Positions 1 to 6,841 of a stretch of 20,690 nucleotides of DNA are shown piece by piece (position 1 is the first letter of the stretch; each line of letters begins with the position of its first letter). The stretch spans positions 1 to 20,690 of the forward strand of contig JAWXCM010000189.1 in assembly GCA_034408745.1 (NCBI GenBank), in the 5' to 3' direction. A program made the position numbers and the translations under genes. The notes under the pieces are model-generated. The model was given only the letters and a program-made list of their open reading frames with translations, did not search any database and was not told the origin of the DNA. The DNA comes from JAWXCM01 sp034408745 (GTDB lineage Bacteria > Acidobacteriota > Terriglobia > Bryobacterales > Bryobacteraceae).

Positions 1-251
1 CTTAACTGCCGCCCCGCTCCAGCCAGCTTCCCACAACGTGGAACCCTGTTTCTGTCACTAACGACGCGCCTTTTGAGCTTGAGCGTCCAATACTGTCAAT
101 CGCTAAAACCGAGGTTGGAAGCGGAATTTCTGGGCGGCCAAAGGCGGATTTTCAAACTGCCAAGGCCGAGTGCTTCTCCTTCCTTCAGCAAGGATTGTGG
201 CCTTCTCCCGCGTCCTCATCGCACACAAACTATTATGCAGCCAGCGTCGTG
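1..251. other. No recognisable gene
   Basis: I read both strands and found only short frames without family resemblance, ribosome binding sites or recognisable motifs. The stretch lies just downstream of the RES toxin remnant on the minus strand. It may be non-coding flank or debris of the same decayed locus. Confidence 0.5.
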
Positions 252-651
252 CTAGTCGAACAGGCGAGGATCCCAATGGAAAGCCTCCGGGTCGGACCAG
301 GCGAGCTGGTCATAGCCGCCGGCTGTTGGATTGACCAAGAGGTTGAACTCGGATGGAATTACGACAGATGGAACTAACTAACGCTGCGAGTCTCCGGTCC
401 GAAGCCACTCACTTCCTCGCAGTCGGGTTGAGCGTTCGTCCTGAAGGTCGCCGTGATAGTCCAGGACGCTCAACGTGCGGCGGACCTCGGTTCGGGATGA
501 GACGTAGTCGTCCGGAATTTCGTATTTCTCAGCGTGAACGAGAACTTCAAGGCAGGCGAGAGACAAGGCCGTGGAGCAGTACAGGGCGGGTGTTCCACGC
601 GTGTGCCACCGGCCCGACTGAATGAGCGAGCCTTCGTAACCATACGGTCAT
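252..651 (-). pseudogene. RES-domain toxin remnant (RES-Xre toxin-antitoxin family)
   Basis: RES toxins are NAD+-degrading enzymes or NAD+-dependent ADP-ribosyltransferases that poison the cell unless held by an Xre/ParS/MbcA-type antitoxin. The minus frame 647-252 reads through the family landmarks in order: an EGS...GRWHTRGTPALYCS segment, then LACLEVLVHAEKYEIPDDYV, then GSEWLRTGDSQR, and after an in-frame TAG (378-380) LVPSVVIPSEFNLLVNP and a terminal EAFHWDPRLFD. The TAG therefore falls inside an otherwise continuous domain. The likely original start, ATG at 651-649 (MTVW...), begins 7 bases after the antitoxin stop. It is out of frame with the rest, and about a dozen N-terminal residues seem to be missing. 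The gene order (antitoxin first) is normal for this family. I judge it inactive. Readthrough of the amber codon would still leave the N-terminal lesion. Confidence 0.75.
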
Positions 652-658
652 CAGGACT

Positions 659-913
659 TCAGGTGTAGATTCCGAAGTTGATGGCGATCAGACTTTCCAG
701 CACCTTTCGCATTGCGCCGTCATCGCCACCGCTCATGTACTCCCGGGGGGACAGGTTGTTGAAACTCGCTCGCGGGCGGGTCATCCAGCGTTCTGTCTTT
801 TGGGTATTGCTAAATACCTCGACCGCAAAGGCCTCAATGCCTTCCGCAGAGGGATATTCGGTCAGGTAACTCACGGAAGGAGCCAGCCCGGCTACATACG
901 CCATAGATTCCAC
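659..913 (-). CDS. Short Xre/MbcA/ParS-type antitoxin (DUF2384 toxin-binding domain)
   Basis: This is the antitoxin partner of the adjacent RES toxin remnant, 84 residues. The C-terminal two thirds match the DUF2384 toxin-binding region: AFAVEVFSNTQKTERWM, then RPRASFNNLSPREYM, then an acidic GGDDGAMRKVLESL helix and the terminal INFGIYT. In active antitoxins this tail inserts into the RES active site. GTG at 913 is preferred because a strong GGGGAGG lies 6 bases upstream. ATG at 904 is the alternative. Typical family members are 120-150 residues with an Xre helix-turn-helix before this domain. Here the first 25 residues run straight into it, so the DNA-binding half is missing. Either this is a short antitoxin variant or the middle has been deleted, in keeping with the broken toxin. 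The family call is secure; function is doubtful. Confidence 0.72.
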   Translation of the reverse strand: MESMAYVAGLAPSVSYLTEYPSAEGIEAFAVEVFSNTQKTERWMTRPRASFNNLSPREYMSGGDDGAMRKVLESLIAINFGIYT

Positions 914-924
914 TGTAAACCTCC

Positions 925-975
925 CCGGTGGTGGGTGTCGACACCGGCCATTTTATGGTTGTTGACGCGACAACC
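925..975 (-). promoter_or_regulatory. Operator-like palindromes upstream of the antitoxin
   Basis: GGTGTCGACACC at 934-945 is a perfect 12-base palindrome. It is nested in a dyad with arms CCGGTG (925-930) and CACCGG (942-947). A second dyad, GGTTGT (957-962) and ACAACC (970-975), lies 11 bases further upstream. They sit directly in front of the antitoxin Shine-Dalgarno, where Xre-type antitoxins usually autoregulate. The symmetry is visible; the regulatory role is inference. Confidence 0.4.
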
Positions 976-1056
976 TGGATTAGGGTGTCGAGCGGGCGGC
1001 TTGCCGGCGACCTGTGGCACCGATGGCCAGGCTGTCATGGGGTATTCTGCAGTTTG

Positions 1057-2295
1057 ATGCCTTCCGCAGTCCAGACCGAAGTGTTTCGTACGAAGCCGGG
1101 GGTGCTGCCCCCGCCGGTGCTGGTACAGATTGAGGTTTCGAGCCGGTGCAATTTGAAGTGCCGGATGTGTCCGCTGACGCTGGAAACCACGATGTCGAGC
1201 GGGGATCCGGGGCTGATGACCGAGGCTACCTGGGAACAGGTGGTTCGGATGGGGAAACTGGCCGGACAGGTTACGATTGCCGGGTTTGGGGAGCCGCTGA
1301 CTCATCCGGATTTCCGAAAGATGCTGCGGGCTCTGGATGAAGCGGGCATTGAGATCTCCTTCTCAACGAATGGCATCGGGTTCGAGAAGTTCGCTCCGGA
1401 GCTGGCGGAGCTAAGGAATCTGAAACACGTCAATATCTCGATCGATTCTCCAGACCCGGAGATCTATCTGGATATCCGGGGCGGCGACGTGGAACGGGCG
1501 CTCTCGGGAGCTCGGGCGATTGGCGCGGCGCTGCGGGACAGGGTTCCGGTGACAATCGCCGTTGTCGTCATGAAGCAGAATGTCCGAAGTCTGCTGGCGT
1601 TTCCGGCGTTGATGCAGGACATGGGCATCCGGTATCTGGTTCTGCAGAGTCTGCACGACTACACCGATGAACTGGAGCGGGAACACCTGCATACGGGTCG
1701 CACGCTGCAAATGTTCCGGCCGAGCCTGCGGTTGCACACGGTATTCGATGAACTGCTGGCTGAGTGCGAGCGGCACGGCGTTCAGCTGCTGCGCGGGGAC
1801 CGGGTGGCGCTGGATACCTACGAGCCCTGGGAATCGACCGCGAAGTATTTCACGAAGCCTCGCGGTGAGGCGCTGACCAAGGTCTGCAACGTCCCGTTCG
1901 AGAACATGTATGTGGACAGCGCGGGGCGGGTATTTCCGTGCTGCCACTCGGCGTCTGGTCCGCTGCTTGGGGAGACGGGCAAGCAGACGCTGGAGGAAAT
2001 CTGGGCTGGGGAATTATCAAAGGAGTTCCGGTCGGCGATTGTCGATCCTGCCCGGACACCGGAGGTGTGCCAGAAATGCTCGATTGTGCCGTGGGGTGAG
2101 CATCCGTTCCGACTTTGGGCTGGTGAGGTGGAGGAAGCCGGGCGCCGGGATGACGGCTGGATGTGGCGCGGGTTCGGAACACTGGCACGTCGGCGTGGAC
2201 GGCGGAACATCCGCTGCGTCTGGCTCCGTCGCGTCCGAGGGACCGGGCGTCGGCGAGGGCGCTGCCGGGCTGGCATACTCCGAACCGGGTGGTGA
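1057..2295 (+). CDS. Radical SAM/SPASM domain protein (C-terminus frameshifted)
   Basis: A radical S-adenosylmethionine enzyme binding a 4Fe-4S cluster through C31, C35 and C38 (SRCNLKCRMCPL). It has a GFGEP glycine-rich SAM motif at 76-80 and NISIDSPDPE near 126. A SPASM region follows with C277, C295/C296, C338 and C341, suggesting at least one auxiliary Fe-S cluster. Such proteins modify peptides or other substrates; no precursor peptide gene is visible here, so the substrate is unknown. ATG at 1057 is chosen because it places the cluster motif at the usual distance; the frame is open back to 928 but that part resembles nothing. After residue 371 the reading becomes Arg-rich and meaningless, while the -1 frame (2163-2441) encodes a sensible Ig-like domain. 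One extra G in the GGG at 2170-2172 would give a continuous protein of about 461 residues. Confidence 0.88.
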   Translation: MPSAVQTEVFRTKPGVLPPPVLVQIEVSSRCNLKCRMCPLTLETTMSSGDPGLMTEATWEQVVRMGKLAGQVTIAGFGEPLTHPDFRKMLRALDEAGIEISFSTNGIGFEKFAPELAELRNLKHVNISIDSPDPEIYLDIRGGDVERALSGARAIGAALRDRVPVTIAVVVMKQNVRSLLAFPALMQDMGIRYLVLQSLHDYTDELEREHLHTGRTLQMFRPSLRLHTVFDELLAECERHGVQLLRGDRVALDTYEPWESTAKYFTKPRGEALTKVCNVPFENMYVDSAGRVFPCCHSASGPLLGETGKQTLEEIWAGELSKEFRSAIVDPARTPEVCQKCSIVPWGEHPFRLWAGEVEEAGRRDDGWMWRGFGTLARRRGRRNIRCVWLRRVRGTGRRRGRCRAGILRTGW

Positions 2296-2441
2296 CCATG
2301 CGGGAGGCTCGGGTGGAGCCGGGCGGTGTGGCGCTGCTGGAGTTTGAGCTGGGTGAGCCGCGTGATGGCAAGGAAGACTTTTTTGAGCTGCTGGTTGAGG
2401 GTAAGGCCTGGCTTTTCGGATCGGTGCACTCTTATTTCTAA
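2163..2441 (+). CDS. Ig-like (NBR1-type) C-terminal domain of the radical SAM protein, displaced frame
   Basis: This frame overlaps the radical SAM tail and starts just after a TGA at 2151-2153. It contains VRNTGTSAWTAEHPLRL, then WHTPNRVVTMREARVEPGG, ending with FELLVEGKAWLFG. This is the pattern of beta-sandwich domains of the NBR1/Fn3-like kind (NTGTxxWT ... V.PG ... EG..WFG). It has no good ribosome binding site of its own, so I read it as the last domain of the upstream enzyme separated by a one-base lesion. Independent re-initiation at the GTG at 2163 is possible but less likely. It ends 6 bases before the convergent TauE gene. Confidence 0.6.
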   Translation: MARVRNTGTSAWTAEHPLRLAPSRPRDRASARALPGWHTPNRVVTMREARVEPGGVALLEFELGEPRDGKEDFFELLVEGKAWLFGSVHSYF

Positions 2442-2447
2442 TCGCAA

Positions 2448-3209
2448 TTATCGCGAATAATACCTTATAAAGAACCAAATCGTCATTGAGACGCCGACGC
2501 CAATCACGGTCGCGCGGATAATGATGGGGTTGATGCGCTGGGCTCCCCAGGCTCCGAGGTAGCCGCCTGCGATTCCGCCGACGGCCATGACGGCGCATTC
2601 TCTCCAGTGAATCAGGCCGGAGAAGACGAAAATCGCTGCGGCTATAGTGTTCAGGGCTCCGGCAATCAGAGTCTTGACTGCATTCATGCCGTGGATATTC
2701 GACATGCCATACAGGCTTAGAACAGCGAGAGTCAGAATGCCGACTCCGGCTCCGAAGTACCCTCCATACACCGCGATGATGAGCTGCAGGATGAGGTACG
2801 CGGCGACGCCTACGTGGAAATGAGTCTTCAGGAATTTGCCGATTTGTTTTCCGAATGTGAAGACGACTGTCGCGAACAGAAGGAGCCACGGCGCAATTGC
2901 CTGAAATGCGGATTCCGGAGTTTTCAGCAGCAGTACGGCTCCGAGGATCCCTCCGATGAGGCTGACGGTCAGCAGCAGGGGCATGGGGATACCCGGGATG
3001 GGGGCCAGTTGTTTGCGGTAGGAGAGGGTGCTGGCGAAGGTGCCGGGCAGGAGGGCGAGGGTATTGGTTGCGTTTGCGGCTACGGCCGGGACTCCGGCGA
3101 TCACGAGAGCCGGGAAGGTGAGGAAGCTGCCTCCTCCGGCTATGGAGTTGATGATTCCGGCCAGAAAAGCGGCTATGAAGATGAGTGGATCTGTGGCGTG
3201 GAGGATCAA
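2448..3209 (-). CDS. TauE/SafE family anion (sulfite) exporter
   Basis: A 253-residue polytopic inner-membrane protein of the TauE/SafE (former DUF81) family, predicted to export sulfite, sulfoacetate or related organic anions. The N-terminus has the family signature FLAGIINSIAGGGSFLTFP, followed by alternating hydrophobic spans consistent with about 7-8 helices. A second family-like repeat, GGYFGAGVGILTLAVLSLYG, lies near the middle, as expected from the duplicated fold. The start is TTG at 3209; no ATG or GTG lies nearby in frame and the purine-rich GAGAG abuts the TTG, so the exact start is uncertain. It begins 14 bases after the stop of the pseudokinase and is likely the third gene of that operon. 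The substrate cannot be told from sequence. Confidence 0.85.
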   Translation of the reverse strand: MILHATDPLIFIAAFLAGIINSIAGGGSFLTFPALVIAGVPAVAANATNTLALLPGTFASTLSYRKQLAPIPGIPMPLLLTVSLIGGILGAVLLLKTPESAFQAIAPWLLLFATVVFTFGKQIGKFLKTHFHVGVAAYLILQLIIAVYGGYFGAGVGILTLAVLSLYGMSNIHGMNAVKTLIAGALNTIAAAIFVFSGLIHWRECAVMAVGGIAGGYLGAWGAQRINPIIIRATVIGVGVSMTIWFFIRYYSR

Positions 3210-3223
3210 CTCTCTATTGTCAG

Positions 3224-4723
3224 TTACGCGCGTGCCCGGGTTTGGCGGTAGACCTTCAGATCTCGCTCCCCAACGATTTGCCAGGTTCCGCTGGACTGCT
3301 TCTCGAGTTTGAGTTCGCCCCTGACCTTTCCCGTGTGACGGGTTTTACCGGCGAAGTCCCAGGTCTTGTCGAATGTCACTGTGGCGGTGCTGGGCGTTGT
3401 GAGGTTTGTGTCGACGTTATCGATTTCGTAGCGGCGGATTTGACCCGCCGACTGAATGGCGGACTGTTTGGTTTGCCGTACGAAAGCCGTGGTGACGTTG
3501 TTCTTTAAATAGAAGCGACGAACGCTGGGCGCGTAGAGGCGCATGTGGGCTTCGAGGTCGCGCTGTCGAAAGGCTTCGGCCCACTGGTCGACGACTTTCC
3601 GGACTTCAGAGGCCGGTGCCGGGGCGGCGGCAGGTTCGGTGGATACGCGGGCCCGGTTGCGCTCTCCTGATGACGTCTTCACGGCGGCTGGTGCTTTCAC
3701 GCCGTTTTGCCGGAGGTACGAAGACACTCCGACAAGCAGCGCAACTGCCGTAGCGGCGGCGACAAGGATGGCTGCCGCTCCCGGACGGCCCCGCGCTGCC
3801 GGGGCGGTGTATACGGGCGGTGGATCGGGTTGCGGAAAAGGGCCCGGCGGAGGATCGGGACGGGGGACAGGCTGGCGGACGGGCTCGGGGAAAGTCGGAT
3901 CGGGAATGGGCGGCTGAGGGGCGCTGGCGGTGAGCTGGCGGCGGATGTCGGCGATGGTGCAGCGCTCTCCGGCGTCGGGGAGCAGACAGGCTGCGGCGAC
4001 GGAGCGGAAGGGCTCAGCGAGATCGCGAGGGGCTCGGGGCGTCCGACTGGCGGTGCCGTTTTCCGAGTTGCGCGGCGTTGGAGGCTGCTCTGGCTGGGCG
4101 AGAGTTCGGAGAAGATGGGCGACACTCCAGCAATCCCAGGACGGTGTGACTACTCCGCTGTACGCTTCGGGTGGCGCACCCGGAAGGGCTCCCAAAAGAC
4201 GGCGGGTCTCATTGACGTAGCCCACTCCTTCGGGGCGGAGTTCGGAGTAATCGCACAGCTTCCACTGGTCTCCGCAGCGGGCCACGGTGGAGCGGTCGAG
4301 GTTGCAGAACACGAGGCCGACGCTGTGCAGGTATTCGAGACCGTCGAGGATGTCGAGGCAGAGCGTGCGTGTTTCGTCGGGCGAGAACGTTTTGCCTTCG
4401 AGCAGGGTTGAGAGCAGTGTGTTGGGCGCTTCGTAGATGCCGTAGACAAACGGCTCGCCGCCGAGGTTGGTGAATCCGGCGCCGAGGCAGGGAAGCAGGT
4501 TCGGGTGCGAGAGGAACGTGGCTTCGCGGTGTCGGTCGAAGATGGCGGATGTCCCATCCGGCTGGTGGAAGAAGCGGATCATGACAGACGTTTCGTTGTC
4601 GAGGATGGCGGAGTAGACCGGGACGCGTTCCTGCGCTTCGAGATGAGCGAGGCGAATGTTCCGTTCGCCGTCGAGCAGGGTGTTTTCAAGCCCCTTCCAG
4701 TCGGAAATCACTTCAGGCAGCAT
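3224..4723 (-). CDS. Membrane pseudokinase with C-terminal NTF2/SnoaL-like domain
   Basis: 499 residues. Residues 10-265 have a protein-kinase fold: APE-like APPE (183-186) and DxWS (197-200) are intact, but the catalytic parts are lost. The VAIK lysine is Arg (R50). HRDLKPxN is VFCNLDRSTV (138-147), so the catalytic Asp is Asn141 and the Asn is Thr146. DFG is DYS (158-160). There is no glycine-rich loop. A Pro-rich linker (270-308, PxPDPPP repeats) leads to one membrane helix (about 315-336). A SnoaL/NTF2-like alpha+beta domain (about 373-499, VVDQWAEAFRQRDLEAHMRLYAP) then lies outside the membrane. ATG at 4723 is preferred over TTG at 4732 because GGAG sits 9 bases before it. The gene is the second of three, 5 bases after the DUF2382 stop. 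It is probably a signalling scaffold rather than an enzyme. Confidence 0.82.
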   Translation of the reverse strand: MLPEVISDWKGLENTLLDGERNIRLAHLEAQERVPVYSAILDNETSVMIRFFHQPDGTSAIFDRHREATFLSHPNLLPCLGAGFTNLGGEPFVYGIYEAPNTLLSTLLEGKTFSPDETRTLCLDILDGLEYLHSVGLVFCNLDRSTVARCGDQWKLCDYSELRPEGVGYVNETRRLLGALPGAPPEAYSGVVTPSWDCWSVAHLLRTLAQPEQPPTPRNSENGTASRTPRAPRDLAEPFRSVAAACLLPDAGERCTIADIRRQLTASAPQPPIPDPTFPEPVRQPVPRPDPPPGPFPQPDPPPVYTAPAARGRPGAAAILVAAATAVALLVGVSSYLRQNGVKAPAAVKTSSGERNRARVSTEPAAAPAPASEVRKVVDQWAEAFRQRDLEAHMRLYAPSVRRFYLKNNVTTAFVRQTKQSAIQSAGQIRRYEIDNVDTNLTTPSTATVTFDKTWDFAGKTRHTGKVRGELKLEKQSSGTWQIVGERDLKVYRQTRARA

Positions 4724-4728
4724 GGTTG

Positions 4729-5226
4729 TCAACTCCGTGTCTCCTGGCCGTTCACGAGGATGCGGCGGGGTTCGGACACCGGGCGCCGACTGCGGTTAAT
4801 CCGGATCTCTTCCTTAATCATGTAGCGCTTCTGAACGACGAGGATTTCTTCGACCACAGGAATGATCAGGATGTCTCCCTCCTGGCGATTTGTGGGCAGC
4901 TCGTCGACGATTTGGTTAACGGCTACGCGGTCTATGCCCACTTCGTCGGCGAAGAGGGTTTCTGCGCTGATGGCGGCCGGGGCGGGTGGTTGTGAAGTCG
5001 GATGTGTCGATTCGGGTACGTTCTGAACGGGCGGGTCCTGCGAGCGGCGGAGCAGGAAAGAGCCGTCGTTCTGGGCTTCAAGGTCGCTTGCCGGAGCGGT
5101 GAGTTCGGTGCCGTCTTCGAGGATGACGCGGCTTTGTTCGGACGGGTCGATAAAACGGGCCCGGCGGAGCACGTGTCCTGTTTCGCCTGCCGTGGTGACT
5201 ACGGGAAATCGCTGAAGTTCGGCCAT
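4729..5226 (-). CDS. DUF2382 (YsnF/AvaK-type) stress-response-like protein
   Basis: 165 residues. The N-terminal 55 residues (FPVVTTAGETGHVLRRARF ... VILEDGTELTAPASDLEAQNDGSFLL) look like a small PRC-barrel-like beta domain. A Pro/Ser linker follows, then the DUF2382 domain near 115-160 with IPVVEEILVVQKRYMIKEE and the terminal VSEPRRILVNG. DUF2382 proteins are linked to general stress in other bacteria; the biochemical role is unknown. It is soluble, with no signal or membrane segment. ATG at 5226 is chosen because the family-like sequence begins there and GGAGAAGGA lies upstream; the frame is open far beyond but is antisense to the neighbour. It is the first gene of the minus-strand operon with the pseudokinase and TauE. 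Confidence 0.8.
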   Translation of the reverse strand: MAELQRFPVVTTAGETGHVLRRARFIDPSEQSRVILEDGTELTAPASDLEAQNDGSFLLRRSQDPPVQNVPESTHPTSQPPAPAAISAETLFADEVGIDRVAVNQIVDELPTNRQEGDILIIPVVEEILVVQKRYMIKEEIRINRSRRPVSEPRRILVNGQETRS

Positions 5227-5233
5227 GAGTATT

Positions 5234-5252
5234 CGTCCTTCTCCGAAGGACG
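5234..5252 (-). promoter_or_regulatory. Perfect hairpin covering the DUF2382 ribosome binding site
   Basis: The arms CGTCCTTC and GAAGGACG form a perfect 8-base inverted repeat with a 3-base loop. In the minus-strand transcript the loop and the 3' arm make up GGAGAAGGACG, the Shine-Dalgarno of the DUF2382 gene, 8 bases before its ATG. Folded RNA would hide the site from the ribosome, so this may be a translational switch (temperature-, protein- or ligand-controlled). It could instead be a DNA operator dyad. Confidence 0.5.
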
Positions 5253-5281
5253 GAAGCACGCGGGATACCAGGCCGGGGTTT

Positions 5282-5294
5282 GTTGCGTGGCAAC
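5282..5294. promoter_or_regulatory. Interrupted palindrome in divergent intergenic region
   Basis: GTTGC-GTG-GCAAC is a symmetric 13-base site in the 156 bases between the divergent DUF2382 and DUF4097 genes. A repressor or activator site is possible. No convincing -35/-10 pair was found nearby. Confidence 0.25.
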
Positions 5295-5382
5295 GGGTTA
5301 GGTGGATGGCGGGTGCCGGCGGGGCTGGAAAATGTACCTGATGTTTTTGTAACCGGGGACCTTTGGCTTCGTAAATGAGGGC

Positions 5383-6210
5383 ATGACACGTTGCGTTCTT
5401 TCCCTTTTCATGGCCGCGGCGCTGGTACCCGCGGGGCTGGCGCAGAACTTCACCAACAACACTGAGAAACAGATGAAGTGCGAATCCCGGGAGAACTCGG
5501 GTGACGATTCGCGGCGGAAACAGGCCTGCGATGTGAAGGAATTTCGGGTTAGTTCGGTCTCTAAGCTGGTGGTGGATGGCCGCCAGAACGGCGGTGTGGA
5601 CGTGAAGGGATGGGCGGGCAACGATGTGCTGGTCCGGGCCAAGGTACAGGTTTGGGCTCCGTCGGGAGCGGGCGATCCCACCGGTATGATCGGGCAGGTA
5701 AGCGTGCAGACGGCCGACGGGAATGTTCGGGCGGACGGGCCGGATTTCGGGCGCGACTCCGGGTTTGCTGTGAGCTACGAGATTTTCGTCCCTCATCGTA
5801 CGGGGCTGGATTTGAAGGCGCATAACGGTGGGTTGTCGATTCGCGATGTGTCTGGCGAGATTCGCTTTCAGACTGTGAACGGCGGCGTGAATCTGATGCG
5901 GCTGGCCGGGAACGTGGTCGGGTCGACTCAGAATGGCGGGGTGAAGGTGGATCTGGACGGGTCTCGCTGGGACGGGACTCAGCTGGATGTGAAGACCACG
6001 AATGGCGGAATTCAAATGTCAATTCCGGCGAATTATTCGGCGCGGCTGGAGTCTTCCACTGTGAATGGCGGAGTGAATATCGATTTTCCGGTGACGGTGT
6101 CGGGCCGGCTGAAGCTGAATAAGGAAGTCGCGGTGACGCTGGGATCTGGTGGTGCGCTGGTTCGGGCCGTGACGACGAACGGCGGGGTGTCGATCAAGAA
6201 GCGGGCCTGA
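5383..6210 (+). CDS. Secreted DUF4097 beta-strand repeat protein
   Basis: 275 residues with a signal peptide (MTRCVLSLFMAAALVPAGLA, cleavage likely before Q21), so exported. A short Cys-containing charged region (30-55) is followed by a right-handed beta-helix-like domain. It is built on recurring NGG turns at 69, 148, 166, 184, 207, 228 and 266, each followed by an alternating hydrophobic strand (GVxV, GLSI, GVNL). TADGNVRA at 110-117 is a degenerate copy. DUF4097 (putative adhesin) proteins are common and of unknown function, proposed to act at the envelope. ATG at 5383 has GAGGG immediately upstream. It ends 4 bases from the convergent MBL-fold gene and is transcribed divergently from the DUF2382 operon. 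Confidence 0.85.
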   Translation: MTRCVLSLFMAAALVPAGLAQNFTNNTEKQMKCESRENSGDDSRRKQACDVKEFRVSSVSKLVVDGRQNGGVDVKGWAGNDVLVRAKVQVWAPSGAGDPTGMIGQVSVQTADGNVRADGPDFGRDSGFAVSYEIFVPHRTGLDLKAHNGGLSIRDVSGEIRFQTVNGGVNLMRLAGNVVGSTQNGGVKVDLDGSRWDGTQLDVKTTNGGIQMSIPANYSARLESSTVNGGVNIDFPVTVSGRLKLNKEVAVTLGSGGALVRAVTTNGGVSIKKRA

Positions 6211-6214
6211 GCTT

Positions 6215-6818
6215 CTAAAACGTTCGGGTCTCTCCGGGTTTGATATGGCCGGGTTTCCATGTGTTGAACAGGAAATCCCGGCCATTTTCATTTGTCAGCC
6301 ACCAGAAGGGGACCAGCGCTACGTCGGGGCGGGGGTGGTTGCGGAGTGCTTCGAAGTTGTCGGGTGACGGGTCGGCGTCACCGAGGTGGATCCATTTCTT
6401 GTTGCCCTGGGTAACGAGGAAAGCGAGGTTGTGCGTTTGTGCGTGGCGGAGCGGGAAGGCATCGGGTGCGAGGCTGCTGGTCATGGGGCAGCATGGCGGT
6501 TGCGGTGGGGGCAGAGGCGAAGATCGCTTTCGGGTTACTGGTGAGGAAACGTGCGATCGCGCCGGCGTCCCAGTGGTCGAGGTGAAAGTGGGTGGCGAGG
6601 GCGATGGCTACGTTGTGGAACGGCGGCTTGCCGGTTTCGAGACGTTCCTGAGTATCGGGAGAATGGCGAGGGTAATCGTGAAGGCTGTCTCGGAAGAGGG
6701 CGTCGACCAGGACGCCTTCGTTGGCTTGGTACGTGATTTTCAGTTGCGCGGGAACGGTGGCCGTGAGGGTGAGAGCAACCAGGGCGGCTCGAATTACTGT
6801 ATGTGGAACGTGCGCCAT
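6215..6818 (-). pseudogene. MBL-fold (metallo-beta-lactamase superfamily) hydrolase, frameshifted
   Basis: The gene starts at ATG 6818 with a signal-like N-terminus (VIRAALVALTLTATVPAQ). It carries the zinc-binding motif THFHLDH (H77, H79, D81, H82) after a YPRHSPDTQERLETGKPPF segment. This frame is sensible to about MLPH near 6485. The remainder continues in another frame from 6484 to 6215: AFPLRHAQTHNLAFLV, HLGDADPSPDNFEAL (a metal-ligand-type Asp), VALVPFWWL and a terminal KPGETRTF. Removing one base from the GGGG at 6485-6488 (CCCC in the sense strand) joins the halves into about 200 residues. Compared with family members as I recall them, it still seems short at three places (after NEGVL, after MLP, and between KPGHI and KPGETRTF). 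It may be truly decayed. It starts 23 bases after the kinase stop, so it was probably cotranscribed. Confidence 0.7.
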
Positions 6819-6841
6819 GCGAGTTGCCGAGCCTGAGGTGG

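Noticed and set aside
928..1056. Upstream extension of the radical SAM protein
   Set aside because: The frame is open, but the 43 extra residues resemble nothing, and the region holds the antitoxin promoter and palindromes. ATG at 1057 fits the family better.
1411..1947. Minus-strand frame of 178 codons
   Set aside because: It lies inside the radical SAM gene, whose motifs on the plus strand are clear. The minus frame shows no family features.
5227..6015. N-terminal extension of the DUF2382 protein
   Set aside because: It runs antisense through the DUF4097 gene and has low-complexity His/Pro/Arg content. The start at 5226 has a ribosome binding site and the family-like sequence.
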